DNA of 23,031 nucleotides from NCBI GenBank assembly GCA_964436165.1, contig CAYTBY010000018.1, forward strand, positions 1-23,031. Reading direction: 5' to 3'. Made by a program: the position numbers and the translations under genes. Under the pieces are notes generated by a model that did no database searches, was not told the DNA's origin, and was given only the letters and a program-made list of their open reading frames with translations. Below, in pieces: positions 13,782-20,874 of the stretch (positions are counted from its first letter, which is position 1; every line of letters starts with the position of its first letter). This DNA is from 2-01-FULL-39-28 sp964436165 (lineage in GTDB: Bacteria; Patescibacteriota; Minisyncoccia; 2-02-FULL-40-12; GWA2-44-9).

Positions 13782-13960
13782 ATTGTATAGCATGCCTTCA
13801 TAGTCATCACTGCCCATCGAGTACTCTCCGGGCTGTATAGTATTCGGTATGATAATACCCTGGCATCCTATACCAAGTATCTTCGTTTTTGAAGTTCCTG
13901 TCCCGATGGCAAGGCCATCGAAGATCCGCAATAAAATCCGGACATGCGCCACGCTATTTC
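13782..13960 (-). ncRNA. Structured region 5' of the template repeat, probable part of the DGR RNA
   Basis: Directly upstream of TR on the same strand lie several hairpins: CGATGGC/GCCATCG with a 3-nt loop (13904-13920), CTTC/GAAG (13881-13894), and a nested one with GTATAG/CTATAC (13835-13840, 13868-13873) outside GGTAT/ATACC with a 4-nt loop (13846-13859). DGR template RNAs are known to need flanking structured sequence for reverse transcription. Open frames across this region are not gene-like. The 5' end is not defined. Confidence 0.5.
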
Positions 13961-13962
13961 AA

Positions 13963-13978
13963 TCCGCCAGCTGGCGGA
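13963..13978. repeat. Interspersed palindrome TCCGCCAGCTGGCGGA
   Basis: Perfect 16-bp palindrome. Recurs, extended to 18 bp, at 22782-22799 and with one change at 22857-22872. Confidence 0.85.
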
Positions 13979-14079
13979 CGGAAATATTCTGGGTACATGG
14001 ATACTAGCTTCGGTAGCGGAAAACACATGGTCGCCCGCGTATTCACCTATTGCTAAGAACATACTAACACAACGTATTT

Positions 14080-14126
14080 AAATAAAAAACAATCCCGTCG
14101 GGAGACACAGTGTCTCCCGACGGGAT
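14080..14126 (-). terminator. Terminator of the DGR target gene
   Basis: Seventeen-bp arms (14092-14108 and 14110-14126; core CCCGTCGGGAGACAC) around a single central base, followed on the minus strand by TTGTTTTTTATTT. It lies 43 nt beyond the target gene stop and separates it from the TR region, so TR should have its own start or depend on readthrough. Confidence 0.85.
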
Positions 14127-14148
14127 AAGGGCTAAGTTACAAAGGGCT

Positions 14149-14162
14149 AGGGCTAATGCCCT
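14149..14162 (-). other. Short hairpin just downstream of the variable repeat
   Basis: AGGGC, 4-nt loop, GCCCT: a perfect 5-bp stem 7 nt after the target gene stop and 37 nt after the end of VR. In the Bordetella phage DGR a hairpin or cruciform with a 4-nt loop shortly after VR promotes homing; an equivalent role here is inference. Confidence 0.4.
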
Positions 14163-14168
14163 AAGAAC

Positions 14169-14840
14169 TTAGTTCTGACTTGCGAGCACAGCCGAGGGGT
14201 TGAAGGCGTAACGAACGATGTCGAGCCAGTAGTAGTACCAGTGCCACGAACCGCCGTCGTCGAAGCAGAGGAAAAGCGTGCAACGACGGCCGTCCGGGCC
14301 GCGCAGAACGACACCGTCGAAAAAAATTAACTTGATATTGCCGTTCACCCTCTCCTTGAGGCAGGCCGGGAGTTGCTCTCGGTTCTCCCAAAACGCCTGG
14401 AAAGCGTTCTCGTCCAGACGGACACGGCCATCGGCTCGGAGGCGCTTGATGCGCTCCTCGCCGGTGGTCACTGACTCGCCTCGCTTGAGGCAAGTGATGA
14501 GTTGGACCTGGTCAAGATCCAGCTCGGTCAGTGTGGCCGAATGCGAATCTCTTTCTTCCTCGCCCTCCAGGCCGTTGCCGTTGGCAGGACCGCGCCAGAT
14601 GCTCCAGCCGGCGCCGATGAAGGTGACGGGATCGAACGGCTTGGAACGGTCGATCGGGATGACGCGAGGGGTCCCGGCGACAATCGGTTTGACCACCGCT
14701 CCGCCCCGAAGAATCGTCAACAACCCCCTGATCAGGGCATCGTTTTCGGCAAAGCTGTTCAGCTCAGCCGGGGTACCGCCTTCGGCATCCCAGGCACCGC
14801 AGACCTTGTCTGCGAGCCCACTACTGAATTCTGACTTCAT
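14169..14840 (-). CDS. DGR variable (target) protein, 223 aa
   Basis: Diversified protein of a DGR. N-terminal part (1-165) contains an FIGAGWSIWRGPANGNGLEGEEERD segment and an LDLDQVQL-TCLKRGESVTTGEERIKRL helix pair; the C-terminal part (166-223) starts FFDGVVLRGPDGRR and carries the variable repeat at residues 178-214. The layout matches hypothetical proteins I know from Patescibacteria with VR near the C-terminus; such targets usually adopt a C-type-lectin-like ligand-binding fold, though I cannot prove the fold here. Variable sites relative to the template: 183, 185, 187, 190, 192, 194-196, 200, 202, 204, 208, 209, 213. The gene is markedly GC-richer than its neighbours. It has an AAGGAG ribosome site 5 nt before the ATG, a structured leader and its own terminator. 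There is no signal peptide or membrane segment, so the site of action is unclear. Confidence 0.85.
   Translation of the reverse strand: MKSEFSSGLADKVCGAWDAEGGTPAELNSFAENDALIRGLLTILRGGAVVKPIVAGTPRVIPIDRSKPFDPVTFIGAGWSIWRGPANGNGLEGEEERDSHSATLTELDLDQVQLITCLKRGESVTTGEERIKRLRADGRVRLDENAFQAFWENREQLPACLKERVNGNIKLIFFDGVVLRGPDGRRCTLFLCFDDGGSWHWYYYWLDIVRYAFNPSAVLASQN
14200..14308 (-). repeat. DGR variable repeat (VR)
   Basis: Matches TR 13673-13781 without gaps at 87 of 109 positions. Of 22 differences, 18 are at template A; the other four are clustered within six bases at the 3' edge, like the IMH/IMH* mismatches that fix homing direction in the Bordetella phage system. Encodes residues 178-214; nine residues (PSAVLASQN) follow before the stop. 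Confidence 0.92.
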
Positions 14841-14851
14841 GGCTTCTCCTT

Positions 14852-14955
14852 GCGACTATCGGATCAAGGTCCGACCTGGTCGCCTAAGCGCTTGACCACC
14901 GGAATTGGTAGCCATAGCGTTCAAAGGCTGACTTCAAGCCACTGAACGCTATGGC
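14852..14955 (-). promoter_or_regulatory. Structured 5' leader of the DGR target gene
   Basis: Two hairpins fill the leader. The upstream one has 13-bp arms GCCATAGCGTTCA (14911-14923) and TGAACGCTATGGC (14943-14955), with GGCT/AGCC (14926-14929, 14937-14940) inside. The downstream one pairs GCGAC (14852-14856) with GTCGC (14879-14883) and CGGA (14860-14863) with TCCG (14870-14873), and touches the AAGGAG ribosome site (14846-14851). A regulatory role is inferred. Confidence 0.5.
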
Positions 14956-14970
14956 CACGTTTCGCAATGT

Positions 14971-14976
14971 AGTATA
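14971..14976 (-). promoter_or_regulatory. Likely -10 box of the DGR target gene
   Basis: Minus strand TATACT, with expected start near 14964, nine nt before the 13-bp leader hairpin. No good -35 is visible. Confidence 0.4.
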
Positions 14977-15136
14977 TAAAAGGTACTATCTCATATTTTA
15001 ATTGTACGCCTTTCTGACAAAAAAGTCAAGGCAGACAATAGGGCAGGCCATTTATAAGCGGGGGCGCATTGCTTGTTTCTTCATTGTGATAATTATATCA
15101 TACAATCAACAGTTCATTGATAATACTGGAGCTCTC

Positions 15137-15907
15137 ATGAAAATATTAGCCCATCGAGGCCGAGCCTCGCCAAGAATGCCCGGTAATACTCTGGACGATT
15201 TTGATGAAGCTGTCCGGCTCGGAGTCGATTTCATTGAAACAGACATTTCTTTAACAACCGACGACGTTCCGATAATCTACCATCCAGGGAGTACTTACCC
15301 GGATTGCACTTATTATACCCGGGAAGAGCTTGTTGTTCTAAAAAGAAGACTGCCCCCCTTCATCGACTTAGAGGGATTTATCACTTTCGTAAAAGTGAAT
15401 CCAAAGATATTAATTGCTCTTGATATTAAAATCCACTCTCTGGACTTTGTTAAGAAAATTATTGACAGAATAGTACTTGAATCTCTCGAGGATAGGATTT
15501 ACCTAACTACGTTTCAAAAAAAATCCCGCCTTCTTGGTTTTGAAGCAGGCGGAGAATTACTTCTCGAAGCCAAAAAATTAAATCCAGCAATAAAAACCCA
15601 CCTTATAGTAACTCTCCCCCTCGACCTGCCATCACTTGCAGATAAATTCCAACCCGATGCTATTTCTTTCGGCATTTTGCCGGACCGTAAAATAAGCCGC
15701 TGGTTATTTAAATTTATAGATGACTCAACGGACTTAAGAAAACAGATCCGAGAGCTGAAAGAAAGAAAAATCGAGGTCTGGGCCGGCATTCTCAATACGA
15801 TCGAGGATATGCAATACTTTGCCGATCTCGGCGTTGACGGCATAATGACCGATAACGCCACTCTGGGAATGAAATTCAAAAAAGAGTACGAAAAAAATTC
15901 TGCCTAG
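15137..15907 (+). CDS. Glycerophosphodiester phosphodiesterase family protein, 256 aa
   Basis: GDPD TIM-barrel enzyme; the family cleaves glycerophosphodiesters to glycerol-3-phosphate and an alcohol. Seen from the ATG at 15137: ILAHRGR with His6 and Arg7, FIETDIS with metal ligands Glu34 and Asp36, YHPG with His49, ALDIKIH for a later acidic ligand, and a C-terminal LGVDGIMTDNAT strand typical of the family. The usual PENT is PGNT here, and the HD of the HD-x-x-L-x-R-T-T segment is HP, so the substrate may differ. The frame runs up to 15002 without a stop, but GGAG 5 nt before 15137 and the family N-terminus support this start. It is the plus-strand neighbour of GH57, with a terminator between. 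Confidence 0.85.
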   Translation: MKILAHRGRASPRMPGNTLDDFDEAVRLGVDFIETDISLTTDDVPIIYHPGSTYPDCTYYTREELVVLKRRLPPFIDLEGFITFVKVNPKILIALDIKIHSLDFVKKIIDRIVLESLEDRIYLTTFQKKSRLLGFEAGGELLLEAKKLNPAIKTHLIVTLPLDLPSLADKFQPDAISFGILPDRKISRWLFKFIDDSTDLRKQIRELKERKIEVWAGILNTIEDMQYFADLGVDGIMTDNATLGMKFKKEYEKNSA

Positions 15908-15911
15908 AGCA

Positions 15912-15937
15912 AGACCCCACAATTAGGGGTCTGTTTT
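15912..15937 (+). terminator. Terminator after the GDPD gene
   Basis: AGACCCC (15912-15918) and GGGGTCT (15926-15932), 7-nt loop, followed by GTTTT. Overlaps the end of the convergent GH57 gene. Confidence 0.75.
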
Positions 15938-17429
15938 AATTCCCTCTTTGTTCCGGCTGGCCACCGCGTATCTTCTTGTATTTTTCGGTATATTTATCCA
16001 GGGTTTTTTCCACTTCTTCGTTTGGAATTTCAACCCTTAAAAGTTCGACCGCATGAATTGTATCATAGATATCATTTTTATTCTCTATTTTATAAATAGC
16101 ATCGCGCCATATAATGGCCTTCTCATATTCCTGCTTTTCAGCCGCTTTTTTCTCAAGATCTTTGAACATAGCAATAAAACCTTCGTAGACACCCCTCTCG
16201 ACTCCTCCTTTCTCAAATGTCCTTTCCTTGAACGGAATACGCATAATCCCCTGCCTTTGTTTCGCCAATTCATATATCTTACCGCTCCTTTTCCACTCAA
16301 ATGCAGTCGAGACTATATTTTCATACAGATCTCTGGCTCGCTCAACGGATTTGGCATCAATATTCGGTACTCTCCGGATTATATCAAGACAGATATAAGC
16401 TCCCCGTTCTATTTCTTCCAAACTCCACCATGGTTTGGCCGAAGCCCACCAGAAATGATCGCTGGCCAAGGCGGCGTCCATTCTAGATCTTATCTCCCCG
16501 TATAAAACATGATCTTTATCAAGACTATAAACAGAATCAAGGGCCAGGCCCACCAGCTCCCATTGCCAGGTATGTATCTCGTTCTCCGGATCTTTCCATG
16601 ACAGAAACTGAACATTCCTATCAATATCTTCCTCACTGGAAGCCCAAGTGGATCTTACCGGCGAAACCTCTTCAATATCTTTGTACAAATTCATCAGATC
16701 AGATACCTGGACCAACTCAAAATCTTTAGATGCAAACATCTCGAACAGCATCTTTTCAAGTCCTGGCCGATGATGGCCGAACGTCTCGCCGTCCATTCCG
16801 GTTATCAGATAACGGTTGCCGGCAAAATCTTTCTCCATCGCCTTCTTCAATGACTCATACGATCTGACAGCCGCGCTCATAATAAGATTGCTGGGCCGCC
16901 TTTCCCTAAAGAATGCCAGCACGTTAGTGCCCTTTATCTTATAGAGTTTGTTATAATCGACTGTTTCTGTTTTGCCCGACTTGGATATCTCGTCGAGTAT
17001 CATCCACTTAAATCCCATCGACTCGACTATCTTGGGCAAGCGCTCATCATAGGCCATTTCCGGCGAGAAAAACCCTATCGGCCTGTAGCCGTGATCAAAA
17101 TAATAATGGAGGGTCTCGTTGTTTGTTTCTATCTGCCTGACGATCTCTTTATCGTCCAGGAAAGGCAGAAGGGCGTGGAATTTAGCAGAAGTAGTCAGCT
17201 CAAGACGGCCTTCCTTTATAAGCTCGCGCACCGTGTCTATAAGATCAACGTACTGATACTTATCAAAAAGCTCGAGAAGCGAACCGTTTATATTCATCGT
17301 CAGACGCACTTTCTTGTGTTGAAGAATACCCTTTAGAATAGGCCGGTAACTCTGATTGACGACTGCAGCTAAAATATCCGGCTGTTGGCCGGCTGGCTGA
17401 TAAATGTGTAAAAAATTGGCCCAATACAT
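15936..17429 (-). CDS. GH57 family alpha-glucan hydrolase/transferase, 497 aa
   Basis: Family 57 glycoside hydrolase (alpha-amylase, 4-alpha-glucanotransferase or branching-type). N-terminal NFLHIYQP with His8, the KFHALLPF segment with His85, nucleophile Glu124 in GFFSPEMAYD, and acid/base Asp213 in GMDGETFGHHRPG. The all-helical second half includes the HFWWASAKPWW segment. Residues about 425-450 (DLEKKAAEKQEYEKAIIWRDAI) resemble the UVR helical-hairpin motif, an unusual addition. No signal peptide. It follows the glycogen synthase gene on the same strand after 131 nt, so the two are probably coexpressed for alpha-glucan synthesis and shaping or breakdown. No Shine-Dalgarno is visible. Confidence 0.87.
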   Translation of the reverse strand: MYWANFLHIYQPAGQQPDILAAVVNQSYRPILKGILQHKKVRLTMNINGSLLELFDKYQYVDLIDTVRELIKEGRLELTTSAKFHALLPFLDDKEIVRQIETNNETLHYYFDHGYRPIGFFSPEMAYDERLPKIVESMGFKWMILDEISKSGKTETVDYNKLYKIKGTNVLAFFRERRPSNLIMSAAVRSYESLKKAMEKDFAGNRYLITGMDGETFGHHRPGLEKMLFEMFASKDFELVQVSDLMNLYKDIEEVSPVRSTWASSEEDIDRNVQFLSWKDPENEIHTWQWELVGLALDSVYSLDKDHVLYGEIRSRMDAALASDHFWWASAKPWWSLEEIERGAYICLDIIRRVPNIDAKSVERARDLYENIVSTAFEWKRSGKIYELAKQRQGIMRIPFKERTFEKGGVERGVYEGFIAMFKDLEKKAAEKQEYEKAIIWRDAIYKIENKNDIYDTIHAVELLRVEIPNEEVEKTLDKYTEKYKKIRGGQPEQRGN

Positions 17430-17434
17430 CGGGT

Positions 17435-17550
17435 AATCTCTAAATCCTAATTTCTAATCTCTAAATAATCTCAAATACCAAAAGTTTTAAAAGTTTTTGA
17501 GATTTGGATTTTGAATTTGTTTAGAGATTAGGGTTTAGATATTAGAGATT
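17435..17550. repeat. AT-rich foldback between glgA and the GH57 gene
   Basis: AATCTCTAAA occurs at 17435-17444 and 17456-17465, its complement TTTAGAGATT at 17520-17529 and TTAGAGATT at 17542-17550, and inner arms AATCTCAAA (17467-17475) and TTTGAGATT (17496-17504) close the centre. The whole spacer can fold on itself. There is no gene here. Confidence 0.7.
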
Positions 17551-17560
17551 GAAAAGCAAT

Positions 17561-19063
17561 TTATTGATTTTCTTTGTGGAACCGCAACGCCATTTCGAAG
17601 AGTTTTACATATTCTTGTGCAGATTTCTCCCATGAAAAGTCCTGAGCCATTGCTCTTTTGACAAGCTTCTCCCATTCTTTTTTCTGACGATAGTGTTCAG
17701 AAGCCCGAATAAGGGCAATAGTTAAAGAGATCGGATCGTACTTCTCAAAAACAAATCCGGTGCCCTCGCTGGTTTCCGGTTTAAAATCCTCGACAGAATC
17801 AGCCAATCCGCCCACTTTTCTGACTATGGGCACACAGCCATACCGCATCGCTTCCATCTGGACTAGACCGGAAGGTTCGAATTTGGACGGAATTAGGATG
17901 GCGTCGGCACCGCCGAAAATCATCCTGGGAAGCCTGGCGTCAAAAGAAAGGTGGATTCCTACTCGATCTGGATACTTATTCTTTAACTCTTCAAAATAAG
18001 CGTAGTAACTCGAATCCCCTCCGCCGACAGTAACAAACTGAAAGTTAACATTTTCCATCAGCGGACCGAGCATCTGAGTCACCAGGTCAAGCCCTTTTTG
18101 TGCGTCCAGCCTGCCAACCATTCCGACAACAAAAACATCGCCCTTGCTTACCGGCAAACCGAACTGCTTTTGAAGGGCAATCTGGTTTTCCAGACGCTTA
18201 TCCAAAGATTTAACCGAATAATTAACTGCCAGATCCTTATCGGTTTCCGGATTGAGGGATTCCGTATCAATACCATTTAGGATCCCGAATAACCGGCTCT
18301 TGCGTTCATTGAGAAGTTTATCCAAGCCCTCTCCGAATTCTTCGGTCAGTATCTCCCGAGCATAGGTCGGCGAAACGGTATTAATAACATCGGCATACAT
18401 GATACCGCGCCTCATACCGTTAAGCTTATTGGTTCTTAGATCAAAAAAATCAGTAATTGGCGCTTGGCCAGAGTCAAATTCCATTTCAGAGACAAACCCA
18501 GAATCAAACATGCCCTGATGCTTTAAATTATGTATCGAAAAAATAATTGGTATCTTGGATAATATCGGATCGTCTTTATAGTCAGTATGGACCAGATTAG
18601 CAATAAACCCGGTCTGCCAATCAGAAGCAACTATCAAATCCGGCTTCCATTCTGATTTCTTTACAAACTCAAGAGCTGCCTTTGAAAGCAATACCCATCT
18701 GACCGTATCGTCGGAATAGCCATAGACATTGGCTCTTTTCTCATAGTATTCCATGTTTTCAAGAAAATAATTGATACCGCCATCAGTGCTCGTATAACGC
18801 AAGACATTAGAAACTAAGATTCCGTAAGGATCCCTATCACCGCTTTCTACTTTAAGGTTGTTTAACTCTGTCTCAAGAGGATATTTATCTATAGCAACGG
18901 TAGCATACTTGGGAACAAAAACTCTGGCGTCATGGCCAAGCTTACGAAGAGCTTTGGGTAAAGAATGCATTACTTCGCCCAAGCCACCAACCTTAACAAA
19001 AGGCGCCGCTTCGGCAGCAACAAAAAGTATTTTGAGTCCTTGCCCATTAGTTTTACTAGACAT
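17561..19063 (-). CDS. glgA: Glycogen synthase (ADP-glucose type, GT5), 500 aa
   Basis: Adds glucose from a nucleotide sugar to the growing alpha-1,4-glucan. GT5 hallmarks: AAEAAPFVKVGGLGEV (17-31) with the Lys-x-Gly-Gly-Leu nucleotide-sugar loop (24-28), DWQTG (148-152), SIHNLKHQGMF (176-186), GMVGRLDAQKG (314-324) in the C-terminal Rossmann domain, and FEPSGLVQMEAMRYG (395-409) with the conserved Glu396. Length is normal. A TGATATAAT box lies 26 nt before the ATG. GH57 follows, giving a two-gene glucan unit; no ADP-glucose pyrophosphorylase gene is in the window. Confidence 0.94.
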   Translation of the reverse strand: MSSKTNGQGLKILFVAAEAAPFVKVGGLGEVMHSLPKALRKLGHDARVFVPKYATVAIDKYPLETELNNLKVESGDRDPYGILVSNVLRYTSTDGGINYFLENMEYYEKRANVYGYSDDTVRWVLLSKAALEFVKKSEWKPDLIVASDWQTGFIANLVHTDYKDDPILSKIPIIFSIHNLKHQGMFDSGFVSEMEFDSGQAPITDFFDLRTNKLNGMRRGIMYADVINTVSPTYAREILTEEFGEGLDKLLNERKSRLFGILNGIDTESLNPETDKDLAVNYSVKSLDKRLENQIALQKQFGLPVSKGDVFVVGMVGRLDAQKGLDLVTQMLGPLMENVNFQFVTVGGGDSSYYAYFEELKNKYPDRVGIHLSFDARLPRMIFGGADAILIPSKFEPSGLVQMEAMRYGCVPIVRKVGGLADSVEDFKPETSEGTGFVFEKYDPISLTIALIRASEHYRQKKEWEKLVKRAMAQDFSWEKSAQEYVKLFEMALRFHKENQ

Positions 19064-19089
19064 TAGTATAGGTTAAATAATACCTTTCC

Positions 19090-19098
19090 ATTATATCA
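19090..19098 (-). promoter_or_regulatory. Extended -10 promoter of glgA
   Basis: Minus strand TGATATAAT, with TATAAT at 19090-19095, 26 nt before the ATG; start near 19083 leaves a leader of about 20 nt. Confidence 0.55.
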
Positions 19099-19125
19099 TA
19101 CGGACACAGATCACCGCCAGACGAG

Positions 19126-19175
19126 ATAACAACAAAACGCCCTCCGTCAGCTGACGGAGGGCGTTTTGTTGTTAT
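19126..19175. terminator. Perfect 50-bp palindrome, terminator of the DUF5667 gene
   Basis: Twenty-five bases on each side of 19150/19151 are exactly complementary (core CCGTCAGCTGACGG, outer AACAACAAAACGCC arm). It starts 11 nt after the stop of the DUF5667 gene and contains the T-rich tract in its own arm, so it can end transcription in either direction. Confidence 0.85.
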
Positions 19176-19186
19176 TCGGGTTGAAT

Positions 19187-20299
19187 TTATAGTCCGAGAT
19201 CGGCTTTCAAATGGGTTTTTTCTTGGATTGAATTCTTAATATTCAGATCCGAATTACCCTCTATTTCAAAGTCATTGTCGTCATCGCCAGAGGTTTCTCC
19301 GTTAATATGGACATCAACCTCAAATCTTTGATTTGCTTCAACCGTAAATTTCGCTTCCTGGGCAAGACGGATAGCTTTTTGGAACAAGACGAAGGCATCG
19401 CCAAAGGCCTTAGCTTCCATTTTTGCCCTGCCTTCTACGATCGTTTTTTCAGCTAGGGCCAACTTTGCTTCAGCCTCGGCTTTTGTCTCAGCACTTATTT
19501 TATCCCCGGCCGAAGAAATATATTTTCCGACTTCTTCTACTTTATTTTCAGCCGCTCCTAATTTACCTTCAGCTGACGACTCTATATCCATCCTCATTTT
19601 TTCGGAAACTCTAACCTCGTTTTTTTCACGGGATTTTTTCGCGGCCCGCACCTCTGAATTAACCTTAATCCCGATCGGTTTTATCTCGCTCTTTATTTCA
19701 ATATCGGTTTCTTCTTCCAAAAGTCTAGCTAATATCTCCTGATGGGCCTTTAGGGCCGCTTCGAAATTTGAGCTTACGTCAACGGCCGCATTGAAGTTCT
19801 CTTTATTCTCAAACTTAACGATCCTATCCCGAACTCTTTCTGAGTGAGCTTGAAAATTCGACTCGATCACGGCTCGTGTTTCCGTATCAAGAGATCCCTT
19901 GGCGGCCAGATCTTCGGCTTCTTCCAAGCGCCTTTGCGCTCTTTCCACTTCCCAACGACCTTTTGCTTCTTCAGAAACAGAGAACCATCCCCGAACTTCT
20001 TCATTAACACCGACCTTAACTGGATAAAGAACGTCGCCGGGCAAAGATTTTTCTGCCCCCACCGCCGCTCCTCCGCCAACTAAGATTGTAATAATTAATA
20101 ATATTGCCATAGTAGATGCTAAATTTAATTTATAACCAAACATTGTCGACCAACTACTAGGACGCGGGTCTATTTTAGTTCTTACAGGATTTTGGGAAAT
20201 AAAATTTAAAACTGACTGACGAATCGCAGTTTTCTCATCACTTGAAAGCCGTTCTTGTCTGGCTTGTCTCATGGATTTTTCAAATAGTTCTTTATTCAT
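19187..20299 (-). CDS. DUF5667 membrane protein, putative anti-sigma factor, 370 aa
   Basis: Cytoplasmic N-terminus (1-57) with a basic helical start, one membrane helix (about 58-81), then the DUF5667 signature EKSLPGDVLYPVKVGVNEEVRGWFS (83-107) and a long, highly charged coiled-coil region (108-325) rich in Glu/Lys/Ala, ending in an acidic segment. The gene starts 5 nt after the stop of the ECF sigma gene. This pairing and the one-helix topology suggest it holds the sigma factor until an envelope signal arrives; the anti-sigma role is inferred from context, not from a recognised zinc-type anti-sigma motif. A 50-bp palindrome terminates the unit. Confidence 0.75.
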   Translation of the reverse strand: MNKELFEKSMRQARQERLSSDEKTAIRQSVLNFISQNPVRTKIDPRPSSWSTMFGYKLNLASTMAILLIITILVGGGAAVGAEKSLPGDVLYPVKVGVNEEVRGWFSVSEEAKGRWEVERAQRRLEEAEDLAAKGSLDTETRAVIESNFQAHSERVRDRIVKFENKENFNAAVDVSSNFEAALKAHQEILARLLEEETDIEIKSEIKPIGIKVNSEVRAAKKSREKNEVRVSEKMRMDIESSAEGKLGAAENKVEEVGKYISSAGDKISAETKAEAEAKLALAEKTIVEGRAKMEAKAFGDAFVLFQKAIRLAQEAKFTVEANQRFEVDVHINGETSGDDDNDFEIEGNSDLNIKNSIQEKTHLKADLGL

Positions 20300-20303
20300 T
20301 TCA

Positions 20304-20807
20304 TTATTTTTCTAAAATTTCTTTTAACTGTTTTATTCCTCTGTGAATCTTGACCGAAATATTATTATCGCTATCCCCGATAATTTCGGCTATCTCTTTA
20401 GGCGATAGCTCGTCAACGTATCTCATCAACACCACCTCCCGATACTTCTCATCCAGCTGATTAATCACCCCGATAGCCAACTTTGCATCAATGCCCTGTT
20501 CTATGTTTTTTTTCTCATCAAAACCCGGCTCAAATCCTTGAGCCATCAGTCCGTCAAGCGATAATTCTTTTTTCTTCCGATATTCATCAATAATAAGATT
20601 GTTTGCTACCTTATACAAAAATGGCCTTAAATTACTGACCTGAGTTCCCTGGCTTATGTACTGCCACGACTTAGTAAAGGTATCCTGCATCAGATCTTTA
20701 GCCCTCTCCCTATCGCCAATTCTAAACCAGCAATGTCTAAAAATCGCGTCTGACAGCTCGTCATAAGCTTTAGTGAATTGTTCCATAATCTCGACTTGTT
20801 TCGACAT
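20304..20807 (-). CDS. ECF-type RNA polymerase sigma factor, 167 aa
   Basis: Sigma-70 family, extracytoplasmic-function type with only regions 2 and 4. Region 2 (about 10-75) contains RAKDLMQDTFTKSWQYI and the -10 recognition helix region FLYKVANNLIIDEYRKKK; region 4 (about 112-165) contains LDEKYREVVLMRYVDELSPKEIAEIIG and the NNISVKIHRGIKQLKEIL recognition helix. Length is normal. It is the first gene of a two-gene operon with the DUF5667 protein. No Shine-Dalgarno is obvious before the ATG at 20807. Confidence 0.92.
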   Translation of the reverse strand: MSKQVEIMEQFTKAYDELSDAIFRHCWFRIGDRERAKDLMQDTFTKSWQYISQGTQVSNLRPFLYKVANNLIIDEYRKKKELSLDGLMAQGFEPGFDEKKNIEQGIDAKLAIGVINQLDEKYREVVLMRYVDELSPKEIAEIIGDSDNNISVKIHRGIKQLKEILEK

Positions 20808-20843
20808 ATATTAAGACGTAGTTTGGGCTATATTATTACATAA

Positions 20844-20869
20844 AAACCGCCTTCTAGCTAAGGCGGTTT
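20844..20869 (-). terminator. Terminator after the response regulator gene
   Basis: AAACCGCCTT (20844-20853) and AAGGCGGTTT (20860-20869), 6-nt loop, followed on the minus strand by TTATG. It isolates the sigma operon from the upstream response regulator gene. Confidence 0.8.
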
Positions 20870-20874
20870 GAAAA

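Noticed and set aside
13629..13952. 107-codon minus-strand frame over the template repeat
   Set aside because: It is out of frame with the homologous reading of TR, gives a Thr-rich nonsense composition and crosses the REP hairpin. The region is an untranslated template.
13868..14062. 64-codon minus-strand frame
   Set aside because: It spans the interspersed palindrome at 13963-13978 and the hairpins upstream of TR, with no ribosome site.
14278..14895. Long plus-strand frames opposite the DGR target gene
   Set aside because: GC-rich DNA keeps antisense frames open. The minus-strand gene has the promoter, ribosome site, terminator and the VR pattern.
15002..15136. 45-codon N-terminal extension of the GDPD gene
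   Set aside because: It has a TTG start without a ribosome site. The ATG at 15137 has GGAG upstream and fits the family N-terminus.
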